Source: Hyphodiscus hymeniophilus
Taxonomy: Eukaryota; Ascomycota; Leotiomycetes; Helotiales; Hyphodiscaceae
Length of the DNA: 64,000 nucleotides
Assembly (NCBI GenBank): GCA_016508695.1
Contig: VNKQ01000015.1
Coordinates: 434,001-498,000, forward strand
Direction: 5' to 3'
Part shown: positions 21,174-34,600 of the stretch, one piece after another
Layout: each line of letters begins with the position of its first letter
How positions within the stretch are numbered: the stretch's first letter is position 1
Made by a program: the position numbers and the translations under genes
Notes under the pieces: generated by a model
What the model saw: the letters and a program-made list of their open reading frames with translations, nothing else
The model's database searches: none
Told to the model about the DNA's origin: nothing

Positions 21174-22191
21174 ATGCCTCAAAATACCCAGCCAACTTCT
21201 TACCCACAGAATGGGGAAAGATCCAAACCGCAAAGGCATCTGGATACGGAAAAAAAGACCAAACCGAGATTCGATATTTTTAGAAATCATCTTTACCATA
21301 TAAAGTTTGCAGCAGATTACCGGGCTCGACTACCAATCCTTGTCTCACGGTTTCTGGGTTACCGACCCCCGCAGTCGGAACTACCTTACGAACCTTTGCC
21401 ATTTCCTCCGTTCTCATGGCTGAAAAAGATTCCACTTCACTATGAAGTTTGTATATTTGGTTGGATAGGAGCCTTGGGTGGTATCCTTTTAATCGAGGCT
21501 ATCATGTCTACCAACACTGCCTTTCGAGACGTCTACCACACCCCAACCATCATCACCTCATTTGGGGCTTCAGCAGTTCTTCTATTCGGGGTCTTGGAGT
21601 CGCCGCTGTCCCAACCGCGCAACTTTGTACTTGGCCATTTTGTGTCCGCTCTGATTGGAACTGCTATCACAAGACTTTTTGTCCTGAATGCTAGTTATCA
21701 CGGTGACCTAGACAGCACGACGTTCCATCCATCAACGTTTATTAATAGTGGCCTCTCAATGGCTACCTCACTTCTTGCGCAGCTATTGCTAGGTGTTGTG
21801 CATCCTCCGTAAGTAGTGTAGCCTACGCGTTCTGGCTTACTTCTAACTTTTCAGGGCGGGCGCAACGGGATTAAACGCGGCTATTGAGGCTGGTGTGGTC
21901 TCGTTGTCATGGAGATATCTCCCAACTGTCCTGGCATCATCTCTCATCATGCTGGGTTGGGCAATGATTGTCAATAACTTGGGTCGTCGTAGATACCCAA
22001 TGTATTGGTGGGAACCGGAGTCACGGTTTGTGGTTCCTCAACCTACTTCGGAGCAAGACGAGCTGGAGAGACAGGAATCAGATCTCCGAAGCATCGAAGA
22101 GGGAGACATGGGAAGAGTCAGTGAAGGAAATAGAGAGGAGGACCGGGAACAGACCCTTTTTCAGCGTCTGGAGGGTGAGGAGGGAAATTAG
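21174..22191 (+). CDS. HPP-family integral membrane protein
   Basis: The HPP family consists of small membrane proteins named for a conserved His-Pro-Pro; some plant and cyanobacterial members are implicated in nitrite transport, while fungal members are uncharacterised. The model is join(21174..21808, 21855..22191), with a 46-nt GT-AG intron that splits a codon within the signature itself, and gives 323 residues. The splice produces HPPAGATGL at residues 210-218. Before it lie a hydrophilic N terminus of about 90 residues and helices around FGWIGALGGILLIEAIM, SFGASAVLLFGV and HFVSALIGTAITRLF. After it come another helix pair and an acidic C-terminal tail rich in Glu/Asp/Arg. The first ATG (21174) follows six non-ATG in-frame codons. 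It is the last intact gene before the AT-rich block, whose edge lies 1.45 kb further on. Substrate is unknown. Confidence 0.9.
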
Positions 22192-23639
22192 ATTTGTATT
22201 GGAGAGTCGTGATAAACGTGTCAGAGGGAGGTGATATTGGTTAGAGAAAGGCGGATAGGTGATATTTTGTATGGTAATGGGATCCCTAGATTATTGGCTT
22301 GAGGCGCTTTTTCACGACGATGCATTCAAATTACCAGGCCTCAATTTCTAATTCATAGAGAAAATATCGCTGACTAGAAGATACTACTTTCAGTCTCGTG
22401 ATACTCGTGCCGCCCACCTCAGATGTCTGAGACTGCGTCCATCCACTTTGCAAGGTGTGCCTCACCTGCAAACCAATAAGATTTCTAGCGGGCCCCAGTT
22501 TCAGACATCTGGGCAGCACGAGTAGGCTGACTAGGGTCCAACGATGCCGGTAAAGACTAACTATTTCGAGAGGCGGTCAGCCTCCACCGATGCACTCCCG
22601 TCAGACGACAACTCCACGCGCAATCCCGACCGAAAACTTCGAGCACTTCTGCACGCGATCAACACCTTCGAGTACTTCCATTCCTCCTGCGAGCACTCCT
22701 GCAAGCGATACCTTCAAGCACTTCTATCCTGCGAGCACTCCTGCGAATACTTTTGCGAGTACTCCTACGAGCCCTCTTGCGAGCGATACCTTCGAGAACT
22801 CCTATAAGTGCACCTTCAAGCAATCCTGTCCTGCAAGCACTCCTACTCTGCGAGCACTCCTACATCGCACAACGTTACTGGAAATCAGAAGTAATAACTT
22901 CGAACACTTAGGGCCCTAGAGGGCTGGGGGCAACTTGATGCTATCGCTTTGGACGAGGTCACTGCCATAGTTCCAAAACGGGGTCAAAACCGTCGTGGTA
23001 TGATGATGATCACTCCATGAAAGTGACAATTCCTGACAAAACATGAGGACTTCCGTGAGCAAGTTTCCTTGGCTTCCTAGGAAATTACATGGGGAGTCTT
23101 TCGATTGCTTCGTGACCCCGCGCCGGAAGCCACCGCATCTTTCGGGTGCAACGTCCGATGGATGAGAACCCTATTCCCAAATGCCAATTGAGTGGAAGTA
23201 CGTACAGTATGACTTGCGCCAGGGCTTTGTTGTTGAAAAAGAGCCGGGCCATAACTGCCGGTGACGGGATTACCCCCAGATACCCCAGATCAGCGAGACT
23301 ACACGCGACCGGCTTGGGGCTGGAATTGAATCGTCCAGCGAAGAATCAAAAAGCGGCATCGTCGGGATTGCCGGTCTGTACGGATGCTACGGTAATGCTA
23401 CGTTTGGGAGGATCTTGTGATCCATTTGCACTTACTTACACAGATCTCTGCTACTAGAAATTGGCTTCTGATTTCCAGCTTAAGATTCGACTATGTACTT
23501 GCTTCCTCTCTTAAACCTGAGAGTAGCGTGTTTAGCAATCTTTCCTCGACAATTTCAAGGTTAAGAAATTAATTTGATTCTTCCAAAGCGATCAACGTAT
23601 ATTTCCAAAGTTCTTTTCAAAGAATACTACATGGCTACT
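22192..23639. other. Intergenic transition to the AT-rich block
   Basis: This stretch has balanced composition and no recognised gene. It contains the degenerate repeat listed next. An open frame of 103 codons at 23146-23457 resembles nothing known and is not called. Composition shifts to AT-rich between about 23,460 and 23,700. Confidence 0.4.
22640..22865 (+). repeat. Degenerate minisatellite, core CGAGCACTCCTG
   Basis: About ten imperfect copies of a 12-15 bp core (CGAGCACTCCTG, CGAGTACTCCTA, CAAGCACTCCTA) occur in irregular succession, with a second interspersed motif GCGATACCTTC. More than one forward frame stays open across it (22544-22807 and 22590-22919). One reads as Ser/Thr/Pro/Ala repeats, the other as Cys-Glu-His-Ser-Cys repeats. 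That is expected of a short repeat without stops and is weak evidence for a gene. Confidence 0.6.
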
Positions 23640-24080
23640 AACGTCGAGATAATCTCGGAGCATACTTCGTTTATAGAATTAATTAAAGGTAGGAGCGCTT
23701 TTGTACAGGATCTTTAGAAGCGCGTAGTGCCTAAGAAGCCTACTAGAAATATAACAAGGCTAGATAGTTAATAACACTAGAGAAATAATAATACTAAAGC
23801 TATTCTAAAAGTTTTCATTTCTATACGAGTCTATATACTATATTAGTAGCTAAAGAGATTAAGCGATTTAAACAACTAACTAAGATTACTTTACAATTTT
23901 ATTTTTGAAATAGGGTCTCGTCCTATTTCGGCTATAGCCGTTAGCTAGCAAAACAATCACGGGTTTTATTAAACTACGACCCTAGTATTTATTAAAGATC
24001 TACTTACCTCCCTATCGAATATATAAGCTGCTAACTATCTACGAATTTCCACTCTTAATTTTAGAATTATACTTTTGTAA

Positions 24081-24218
24081 TTAGCTTTACCCTAGAAAAT
24101 AGTAAGAAGATTTAGTTATCTTTAGTCTATAACTATTAATATTATAGCGTTAGCTCTACCCTAAAGTTTAGGAAAAAGATTTAGTTATCTTTAGTCTATA
24201 ACTATTAATATTAGTTAT
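24081..24218. repeat. Tandem duplication, 2 x 69 bp
   Basis: The unit beginning ttagctttaccctag at 24,081 recurs at 24,150 with a few differences in its first third. The last 35 bases of the two units are essentially identical. It appears to be a local duplication inside decayed DNA. Confidence 0.7.
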
Positions 24219-25249
24219 AATATCGTATTATCTAGTAAGACTTCGTTCTTTTCTCCTATAATTAAACGCTAACTAAAATTAAGAAAATAAACTCGAAGGC
24301 AAAACTCTATAGCTCCGATATTATATATCGAGAAGAGGTAAAATATACGCGGGTTATATTCTTTATTAGATTATCGGAGGATATTATATCACGAAGAGAG
24401 CTCGAGAACTATTATATTAAATAGCCTATAACACCTTAAGAGGGATATTCTAAGTCTCTTTAAAGTATAAAGAAGGTGTAATCTTAATAACGCTCGACAA
24501 AAGGCATGACAAATAATTTTTAGAGAAGGAAAATTACCTTTATAGAAAAAGTAAACGAGCTAAAGAGCGAGTTTAGCTATAATATTTACGTTTTGGGATA
24601 AAAGAATAAAAAACTCTTTAATTATATATCTAAATGATTATCTAGAGATAGACCTTCTTAGTTACTTAACTTAATAAAAGTTATAAGTAATAGTCTTTTA
24701 ATCTAAGGCCTATAATCTAAAAAAAAGTTTAGGATTAAAGTTATCCTAAGCTAGAGAGATATATATTAGTTAACTTCTTAAAACGAGGCACTAAATCTCT
24801 ACTTTATAAAGGCTAGAAAGGACGAGATAATCTTATAGTAAGAACTAAGGACTTTTAGTCTAGAGACTTAACGGGTACTAGGGGATAGATTAGCTCTTTA
24901 GGTTTAAAGACTTAATACTTATTAGAGAAGTAGAGGATTTACTAGATAGAAAATTATTTAGCCTATACTATATATATATTAGATAACGTTAAATATTAAG
25001 GTCTAAGATTACTTAAAGTCTTCTCTTTAGATACTTATCTTTTATAACTCTAATAATATAAGTTTTGGGATTTAGACTAGTAGTATCTATTAACGTCGTC
25101 TTAGCATCTTTTATATAAAAGACATTAAGCTAAGGTTCTATAACCTTAGTAGTAGAAGCCTATACTTACATTACTCGTAGTAGTCTTTCTTACCTTCGAA
25201 TTGCAATTTCAGCTTATAGTTGAAGTTACGATAACATTTGTTCGCTTAG

Positions 25250-25680
25250 CGCTTAGAGCCTGCCAAGATTAGAAGTGGCGACAAGTCACTCTAAAATAAT
25301 TGCCACACCTTTGTAACAAGTAGCCAATTCTATTGTTACACTATTATATACTTTGAATAAGCTACTTGTTTGATATTATACTAAACTACTTCTAATAAGC
25401 AGCTAGTTCTAGTATTATACTACTTCTAATAAGTAGCTATTTTTGTAGTCACACTTTTTATATCTCTCGAGTAAGTAGCTATTTTTACTATTACACTTCT
25501 TTTAATAGGTAGCAAGCAACTATTTTTGGTTTTGGTAGCCTAAAATGGCTTTTGTTTTTAGTGTCACCTGACGCAAATCACGTGCTATTATAATCACTAG
25601 CCGGCGGGAGGTGACTACCCCTCCTATCGAAGATGTCTAATATTGGCCGGGATTAAACGTAACGTCAGTAGAAATTTTAT
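25250..25680. repeat. Island that escaped RIP, with subterminal repeats (possible miniature element)
   Basis: Unlike its surroundings, this stretch keeps many CA and TG dinucleotides. It contains repeated AAGTAGCTA / TAGCTACTT motifs in both orientations (25,310-25,530). Candidate imperfect inverted ends are gcgacaagtcactc (25,278) and the complement of gtgtcacctgacgc (25,561-25,574), matching at 10 of 14 positions and framing about 300 bp. It could be a non-autonomous DNA element too short or too young for RIP. No target duplication was identified. Confidence 0.4.
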
Positions 25681-28600
25681 AGGGAAATGTCTTAATTTTT
25701 AATGTATATAAAAATGCTTTTATTTAAATTAATAGAGGATTATAAATACTACGACGTTATAGCCCCTCTAATTAATATTTGATTCTATAATATATAAGTA
25801 TTAACTAGAAGTTCCCAAGGAAATAAGACTCCTTCGTAAGTAAGCGATTATAAATACCTTAAAAATATACTAACTAAAAACCAAAGTACCTACTTATACT
25901 AGTGCCCTACTCCTTTAAGCCAATAACTATAAGAATGTCTATACTAAAAATAGCTTATTACCTACTAATATTTAACTCTTAATAGGCCCGATTTAAGGCG
26001 GGGATAACTAGGTCGTTAGCCCGTTACTAATTTCTATTATAACGGATAGTTATATAATGGATAATAAACTATTAAAGCTCGATAATAAGTTCCTATCGCT
26101 AACTTTAAGTAGAGAAGTACTATTACTCAAATTAAAAAAAACCAAAAGATAATAAATTCCTAACTTTGGGAGGTTTATAATCTATACTTTCGGATAATAA
26201 TATCTATCGCCTTACTTTTAGTCGTCTATCCCTATATCTTAATTTTTAAAAGTAAAATTCTCCTACTATTAGTAATCTCGCAAATCTCGTATATAGAGTC
26301 TTATCTCGTAACTAATCTCTTATAAACCAAAGCTACTTCGACTCCTAACTCTTTTATTTGGCCTAATTTATTTAATATTATAACTATATCTCGAGTACTT
26401 TAGAATATTATCTTTACTAAAGGTAATTAATAAGTATAAGTATTAGTTTAATTGCCTTAAGTAATACTATTATTATATTCGGGGAGAGATTTTTTGTTTA
26501 TATAACTTATATCAAAGACTTAGAAGTAAAAAGTACGAGGAAAAGTAACTAGTAATAATATTATCCCCTTTTACTTCTTTTTTTCTCCGAATAAATTACT
26601 TAGGACTTAGCTAGAAATTCTAATACGCGCTTTTTCTTTACTTTAAGTCTTAACCTTATAACAATTATATAAAAACGCGAAAAGTATTAAAATAAATGTA
26701 AGGACTTTTAGAAATAACTAATACTATAGAATTTATTTTGTGAAATAATAAAGGCTTTAGTAAAATAAAGCGCTTTTCTTTATAAGAAACTCTATAACTA
26801 TTTTAGAGTTTTAATTATTTAACTTTTTGCGTTCTTACTAGAAGATTTAAAAGGTTTTAGAATATTTTCGAAAGTAATAAAATTTCTTTTCTACTATTAT
26901 TATCCCCTAGATTACTTCTCTTAATATTATCGTTACTTTCCTCTCGTAGTATAGTCTTTATAATAAATAATGCGGCTTTACAAGCCGCGCGATTCACAAA
27001 GTAAACGCGAAATATATTTCGCGTTATACTTATAAAGAATAATATTATTAATACTAATAATACCATATTATAATAAGAGATAATTATATTTTTTAAACTT
27101 AGTTAATAGTATTAAGAGGCAATTAGGTTCGAATTAACTATCTTTAGCCCGTTTACATTAAATTAAACTAGGCCGTCCTAGTGACTTTACTAATTACCTA
27201 CTAAGTATTAATAATAACGATAACGACGGCAGCAAAGATATTAATAATACTATTATAAAATCTACTATCCCTTCGCTATAACAATCTCTTACGTTACTAC
27301 CTCTTATATCTTATTATTTATTATTATTACCCCCTCTCTCCTTTGCCCTAACCTCTCCGCCGACTTCTTTATCTTTACTACCTTCTCTTCCTCTAATATA
27401 GTCTCGAATTTTATTACGGCAAATAAATCCTAATAGACTTAATATTATCGTAAGTTATACTAGAATAAATAGACTAAATAAACGGAAGCGTAAACGAAGA
27501 TTATTTAAAGCGTAATTAGAGGACTCGAGATATAAGTCGTAAATCGTCCCCTTAATCGATAGCTTGGGCTTAATCGATTCTATAGACAAGTCTCGATAAT
27601 TAGTCGAAATTTTAGTATAAAGATTTCTCTTATAATCGCTAGATATAGCCGTAGATGGCCACGTAGTACTAGAAGACGACACGTTAATACTTAATATTAT
27701 AGACGCCCTAGGTCAAATCTCTTAAATAACTTACTTTTTAGAAGAAAGTATATTAGAAATACTACGATTTAAAGATATAATAGATATTATAATATTTATA
27801 CTACTAAAGGTAGCGAAAATACGTATTTAGGTTAGTAGGTCTAGCTTCCAAATAATAAATATAAGGACTATAATAAACACGGCTAAAATCCAAAAGTATA
27901 CTAAAAACGACCTTATAAAGAAACCTTTTAAAAAAGCGATTAAAAGAATTATAAAGTTAAGAGTAAGTAATATAAGTATTAGCCTTTAAAAAGTATAGGA
28001 GGAAGCCTTTTACTAGGATATTATTAAGAGATACGCCGAGACTATTAACTTACTATCGCTTATTACTAGTAGAAGACTTACTAGCGGATATACGCTATAG
28101 GAAAAGGCTATAGCGGTTAAATTTATTACTTTAGTTGGCATTAGAACTTATAACGAAAATTAGCGAAAATACTAATTATAATAAAAGGATTTATATAATA
28201 TAAAGAATACTAATATAGTAACTATCCTACTTTATCGAGATACTAAGTTTAACAAGTATTATAAGTCCTTCCCTAAAAGGAAGTACTCTCTAAGAAAACT
28301 AATAGACATTATTATATCCTAAGAAAAAGTATATTCTAGCTATATTAAATAAATCGAACTCCGAGCGCTTAAGTAAGCCAAAGGTAACTTGTTAAGTAGG
28401 CTAGACCTATTATATATATCTATTGCTGAGATACTAAGTATACTAGAATTAGCTTGGAATAATAGATTTAATACGTAGTACTCCGACGAAAAAGAAGCGT
28501 TATATAAGCTTATAAGTAGTTATATAATTACCTTAACCGAGAGTAATCCGAAACGACTTATAAAAGATATATATATAGAATTGGGGACAAATAAGTCGTT

Positions 28601-31600
28601 CTTTATATTAATTCAACTTAGCACCGAAAAACTAGTTAGTGTCTTTCTTATTATCCCTATATTCCTAAGCGACCTTTTGGGTATTTTCTCTGGCAAGATT
28701 CGATTCTTAGAGTACTATAATATTACGCAAGCCTTTGAGGGACTTATACTAAATCTTTAGTTAGACTATTCACAAGTTATAAGAACCCTAAACTAAATAC
28801 AGGTTATTTACTTTAGCGGTACAGCAAATATATACTTAGAATAGGAAGGTATGAACAAAAATATAGAGGCTAGTCCTTATAAATCCTAGAGAGTTCTAAT
28901 CTTAGTTATTCGGAAAATTATACCTTTTGAGCCGCTTATTCGTATAGCTCCTTTAGAGAAATAGTTCGTACTTTACTAATCTATTAACTATACGAGAAAG
29001 GGCTTCTTAGAAGAGCCTCTCTAATTGTATAACTATTAACCTAGTATTATACTCGAGATAATATATAGTTTGTTTATTTACTCTATTTGTAATAATTCTC
29101 AATATATTCCTTGACTAAATTACTTTGGCTTCTTAATAAAGTAATTTCTTTTAGAAAAGTTAAATAGAAACATTCTTAACCTTCTTTTTTTTCGTTTATT
29201 ATTTTGTATTTATTACGGCCGCGCATACTCTAAAATAAAAGCAAAGGAAATATATAGTTAGTAATTAAAATCTCGATGCATTTAGAATAAACTCGATCGT
29301 GCTATTCGATATATAACAAGTTATAAAAATAGAGTTATAAGATTAAATTTTGATTATAGCGTAGGACCCTATATATATTACGATACGCAACAAAAAATAA
29401 TAGCTATAATCTCTAGCCTTATATCGAAGATAGTTTAAGCTATAAACGAGATATTATATACCTAACTATCCGGGATATAATCGATATATAATAATCTAAT
29501 ATATAGTATTTCCTTTTTAATACTAGAATTACTTTTATAAGCTATGTCTTAGGTAGGGTTTAAATATTAAGGTTTATTTACTTTTGCTCGGGAAAGAGTT
29601 ATTACGAGAACCCGGACATTTAATTAGTAAAGTACTATATAAGTAAAAGGCTAGGCGACTAGTTAAACGTAGTTTAGAGAGAAGATAAGATACTATTATA
29701 AACGGGGAACAAGTAAAGACCCTAAAAAGATAATGACTAGAATAGAAAATACTTACTTTTACTAGCGGGATCCGCTTTTACGAGCCCAAAAACATAAATA
29801 TATTATAATTAATAATAATATATAGAGAAATCTCCTCTTACGGGTTAATTCTTAGAAATCCAAGTATTAGCCTTATTGTTAGCCTCATCTTTATCCCTAG
29901 CCCAAGTAGTCATAATATCACTGCTAATAATATGCCTTCCCTTCTTAAGTATAAGGATTTTTACTTAAGTGTTAATACTATATTCAGGCGAGCCTCGAAG
30001 GTTAGATTTTGGGCAGGTTTAGAGCTAATTTATATAGTAGTATTTACGCGTTAAATTTAGCCCAAGTTTTATAAAATAAACACGTGATAAAAGCTACTTT
30101 CGGAAAATGTAATATCCGGGAGATTTGGCACGGATTAAATATTTTGTAATATTCTGTAAAAGAAACTAGCTTAGGATACTAAATACTATATTATCTCTAA
30201 CGAATTAAAGGTACTTTAACTAATATTCTCTTAATTTAGAGCTTAATTTGCCGCCTCTAGAGCACAAGTACTAAACTATAACACGTAACCCTCTATAACT
30301 AGCTTTAAGTGCTAAGTACTAGAAATATACTAATACTCCGGGGACTTTTGCTTTATAAATCGGTTAAAACTCGCCGGGTCCGATTTTAATTAAAAATTAA
30401 TATACGTAATAATAGTACCTCGCTCTAGCACTAAGGTTAGATACTACCTACCAAATATACTCTTCTCCTCTAATATCGCTAATATAGGTTTTTTATACTA
30501 TCTATCGTTAACTCTCTATTATATATTACTTTATTTATACTAATACTTACTATATTAGCTTTGTATCTCTATTAATCGAGTATCTTATTATCTACGAACT
30601 ATAAGCTCCTATTATCCTTTACGAGTTAATTATTACGCAAATAAAATTCAAAATATTATTAAAGTTAAGATAAGATAATATAAAATAAGAAAAAGCTCTA
30701 GCTTAAGGATTCGCGAAGATATAAGTAAGGATAAGAAATTAAAGCCTATTACAAGCTTATAGTATATTTAGTTAGTTATATCTATCTTACTAATTACAAT
30801 TCTAGAGTATAGCGAAAAATTAAGCGTTAAGTTTAAGTAATACCCTATTAATTAAACTCTCGCTAATTTACTTAAATCCTTCCGAAATACTAGTTATAAT
30901 AGTATGCATATACTATATTCTAGCGGCGTGCCTTTTCGTATAATCTATACTAGAAGGACGCTAAAGCCTTAGTCGAGGGTTTAACTCCGCTATTATAAGG
31001 TGCCTTAGCTATCTTCTAAGGACTTATACTTAATTTAAGGCAGATTATACACTATATATAATATATTAATAATAATATAGCCCACTTTATTAGCTATAAG
31101 TAATACCTTTATATAAATAGAATAAGAAGCTAGGAAGTCTAGTTAAGAAGAAAGCCTATAGACTTATTCGATAATATCTATTCTCGAATAAAATAAAAAT
31201 AAGAGTTAAAAGCTCGTAAGACTTAGTAATCGCAAAACAATAGTATATAAGCTTTAATAGGTATACTATAGGGAAATAGTCCTTGTCTAAGTGTTACTTC
31301 TTCTTAAATACTATTAGTCGCTACTTATACGCATTAGTTATAATCGTTAAGTCTAAGAGCGTTTAATATAAGGAGCGCTATATATTATCACCTAGTAAGG
31401 GGATTCTTAATTAAGAAATCGACGGCCTAAGTATTACCCATTCTCTAATAAATTAACGCCTCTAACCTAAAGGCATTATATAAAAGTACTTATATAACTA
31501 TATTAATAGAATAAATCCTAGAGGTTTTATAGTTGCGCTATCCGACCCTTTATTTAAGTATAAGAAAGTAATACTTTCTCTCCTCTAAACTACTTTCTCC

Positions 31601-34600
31601 TAGTCTCCTTTCTATTTTTCTAAATACCCTTACTTACTTAATCTTATTATAAAGATAGTATCTATAAAATCCGACTTAGTAAGATACTACGATAATATAC
31701 GCATACTTTATACTAATATTAGTTTAAAAAGGACTTAAAAGATATATAGTAATATAATTATAGGCTCTAAGTTAGTAAAGAGGCAGGTATCTCTACTAGA
31801 GGGTTCTCAAGGTAAGAAGTCTAGATATAGTATTATAAAGCTTTGCTAATTATAGAATAGACTAGCTAATTATAATTAATAATAATATGGATTTGCCCAA
31901 ATAGATAACTTTTACTTAAGGACTAATTAACGAGAAGTACTAAATTAGAAAAAGAGCCCCAAAAATAAAAGGATCGCTTTAGACTATTAGCGAACCCCTA
32001 GATAACCTTAGCTAATTAAGGGAGCTCGTATAATCGAGTAAAAAGATTATTATTTTCTAGCGGGGCTAATGTTTTTATTAGTATAAGTTATAAGTTAAAG
32101 CCCGTTTATAAATCCCTATATTAATACTAATTTACCTAGTTTCTACCTTTAAGGATATATAGAAATCTAAATAGCCCTCGTTCGATTACTCTCTCTACTC
32201 CTCTTTTAACGAGATAACTAGCTTTTACTCTATAGTCTGTAATATATGTGAGTACTTATATTCGGATTTGACCGAGCCTTTACTTTTTTATAAGGTTATA
32301 AACGAGCTTACGCGGACTTGCCCTTATTTTCAGTATTATATATAGAATATTAATTGTATTAGGCGCTTATTACTTAATCTTAACGCTAAGACAATATACC
32401 TCTATAGTCAAGTTAATTAAGCCCGATACGGGATATATAACTAGGTATATAAGTATAAGCCACATTTATTCTAAGGTTCCAATTTACTATATTATTAAAG
32501 GTACTTACAAAGAAGCTAGGCCCGGATATTAAAGGGCAAGCGTTTATTAAAAATTAGTAGGCTAAGACCTAATATACTTTTATATAGCGAGCCTCACTTA
32601 GATAATAAAGAGATTCTAGAAACTACTAAGTATAATTTGAGAATATACCCGGAGCTAATATTAATTATTAGTACGAAACTAGCGATTCCTAGTACTTAGT
32701 TAATAGTCACAAACTTTTGCGATATTACTCGGAGTATAAGTAGAGCAAGTTTTTGGATTAGTAAGGAGGAGCTAATATAGAGTATAAAGTCCCTATATAA
32801 CTATATTCTTATAAGAGATTACAATAAGGTTATTCCCCTAGATATTCAAAACTATCTAATTAATATACGTTTATATTATTATAAGCTATTCTTAATTTTA
32901 CTATTATATATATACTATCTTCGAGGAACTTGAACGCAATTAAATACGAATATTATATATAAAAGCTATTACTATAATTTAAGTATCTAGATAAAAATTA
33001 TAAGTATATAATACGACCTCCTCTCTCCTAGCTTCTTCTACCTCAAGTATACTCGCATAAGCTAATTAGACTATATTAGTTATCTTACGATTAGTATAGA
33101 CTATACTTAGTTAGTATATTTCTTGTCTAATTATAAAACTACCCACTAGAGATTAAAGTACGTGTAAGACACTAGCCCTAAACTTTTACGTTAGTTAGTT
33201 CCTACGTAAGCATACTAATAGCGTTTAAAGCCCTAAATTTCTAGTGTTAACAACCTCTTATTAATTCGCTAGATTTCTTAGACTAATTAAGCCTATAGTA
33301 TCGAATAAATATAGTATATTAAAAGACTTAGTCTATAAGGGTTAGCTGTATATACTATGGCACTAATCAATAGAGCTTACAAATCGACTCCTTATATTTT
33401 TCTAATTAAGCGTCTCTTTATCGCATTAGTCTATATCTTAATTAAGTAGCTTATATACTATCTTAATAGTTACGTCTTATAGCTTAATCTCGTCGACCTC
33501 TTATAAGAGACTTATTACTTAGGTCCTAGTAGGCCCTTAATCTCGGGCGTTAAGTAATTACTTAATATATCTTAAATAAGCTATAATACTAATCCCCGAT
33601 ACGAAAAGGATAATATTACTATAATCCTCGGCTAAGGGTAACTCCCTATATAAGCCTTTAAGGAAGGCTCTTACTATTATAGGTTATGCTTAAAGGAGCC
33701 GAGTAAATTCCTTTTACTACTAGATAAGAGTAATAATATTCTTAGCCTTGTTATCCTTGCCCTAATCTTATAATACTATAAAAAAGGGATATAATTTATT
33801 AATAAAGAGTACTAATATAAAAGGAACTCGTAAAAAGACGTATTAGCCTACGCTAACTTAATGAGGCTTAGCTAGAGTAATTTTAGCCTTTAGTAATTTA
33901 TTTTCTTTAAAGATCCTAACTTCGGCTTTATTCTATAGGGAGATTCTTATTTGAACTATAATAAGTATAGCGTATAGCGAGCCTATAATAATAAGGAGAA
34001 TAATTAATAGTTATAAGAAGTTAAAGGGGGCGAGATATAAGAAGATCGCAATAATTATAATAATAGTTAAGGCTATATAAGTACTTAGAAATAATTTATA
34101 CGTATAGCGCTAAATGAATAGTAATAAAAATACGCCTAAGATAGTTATACTAATAATGGCCTAGAGTATGTTTTTAGTATAAGAACTTTTGACTAGATTT
34201 GATTATAACTTATAGTAAGACTTATAATGCTTAATATAGAAGTAAAAGGACGCGTGCTAAAGCGAATCGGACTTAAAGTAGCTATTAAGTAAATAGTATA
34301 TTCGATTATAATAATAATACTAAGCTATTTGTGAATGAAATTCTTAAACTATTATAATATATAAATGCGTTTAGAGAATACGTTAGGTCTACTATATACT
34401 AAGAGTAAAATTAGATTAATTAAAAAAAGCTTTACTAGATCGTTTTATTAGTATTACTCGGCTCTTAGAAATAGCGAGGACTATAGTATTAATTACTAGT
34501 ATAGAGAGAAGACTAAGTAGATAAAGCGGTATAGTAATACCTATGTTTTTAAGGTATTAATAAAGTAGACAATTAGAGGCATATTTGTAAGCGAAGAACC

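Noticed and set aside
23146..23457. 103-codon frame near the compartment edge
   Set aside because: No domain, no membrane segment, no partner exon; insufficient to call a gene.
26857..27682. Two minus-strand frames of 69 and 75 codons in the AT-rich block
   Set aside because: They could be fragments of a RIP-mutated gene, but neighbouring frames look equally coding-like, so no assignment is possible.
27990..28760. Apparent plus-strand coding stretch with glutamine-type stops
   Set aside because: At least two phases give equally plausible protein-like readings, a known effect of this composition.
31900..33550. Apparent minus-strand coding relic
   Set aside because: Long readable stretches with TAG/TAA stops, but no recognised motif and ambiguity of frame; a de-RIP consensus would be needed.
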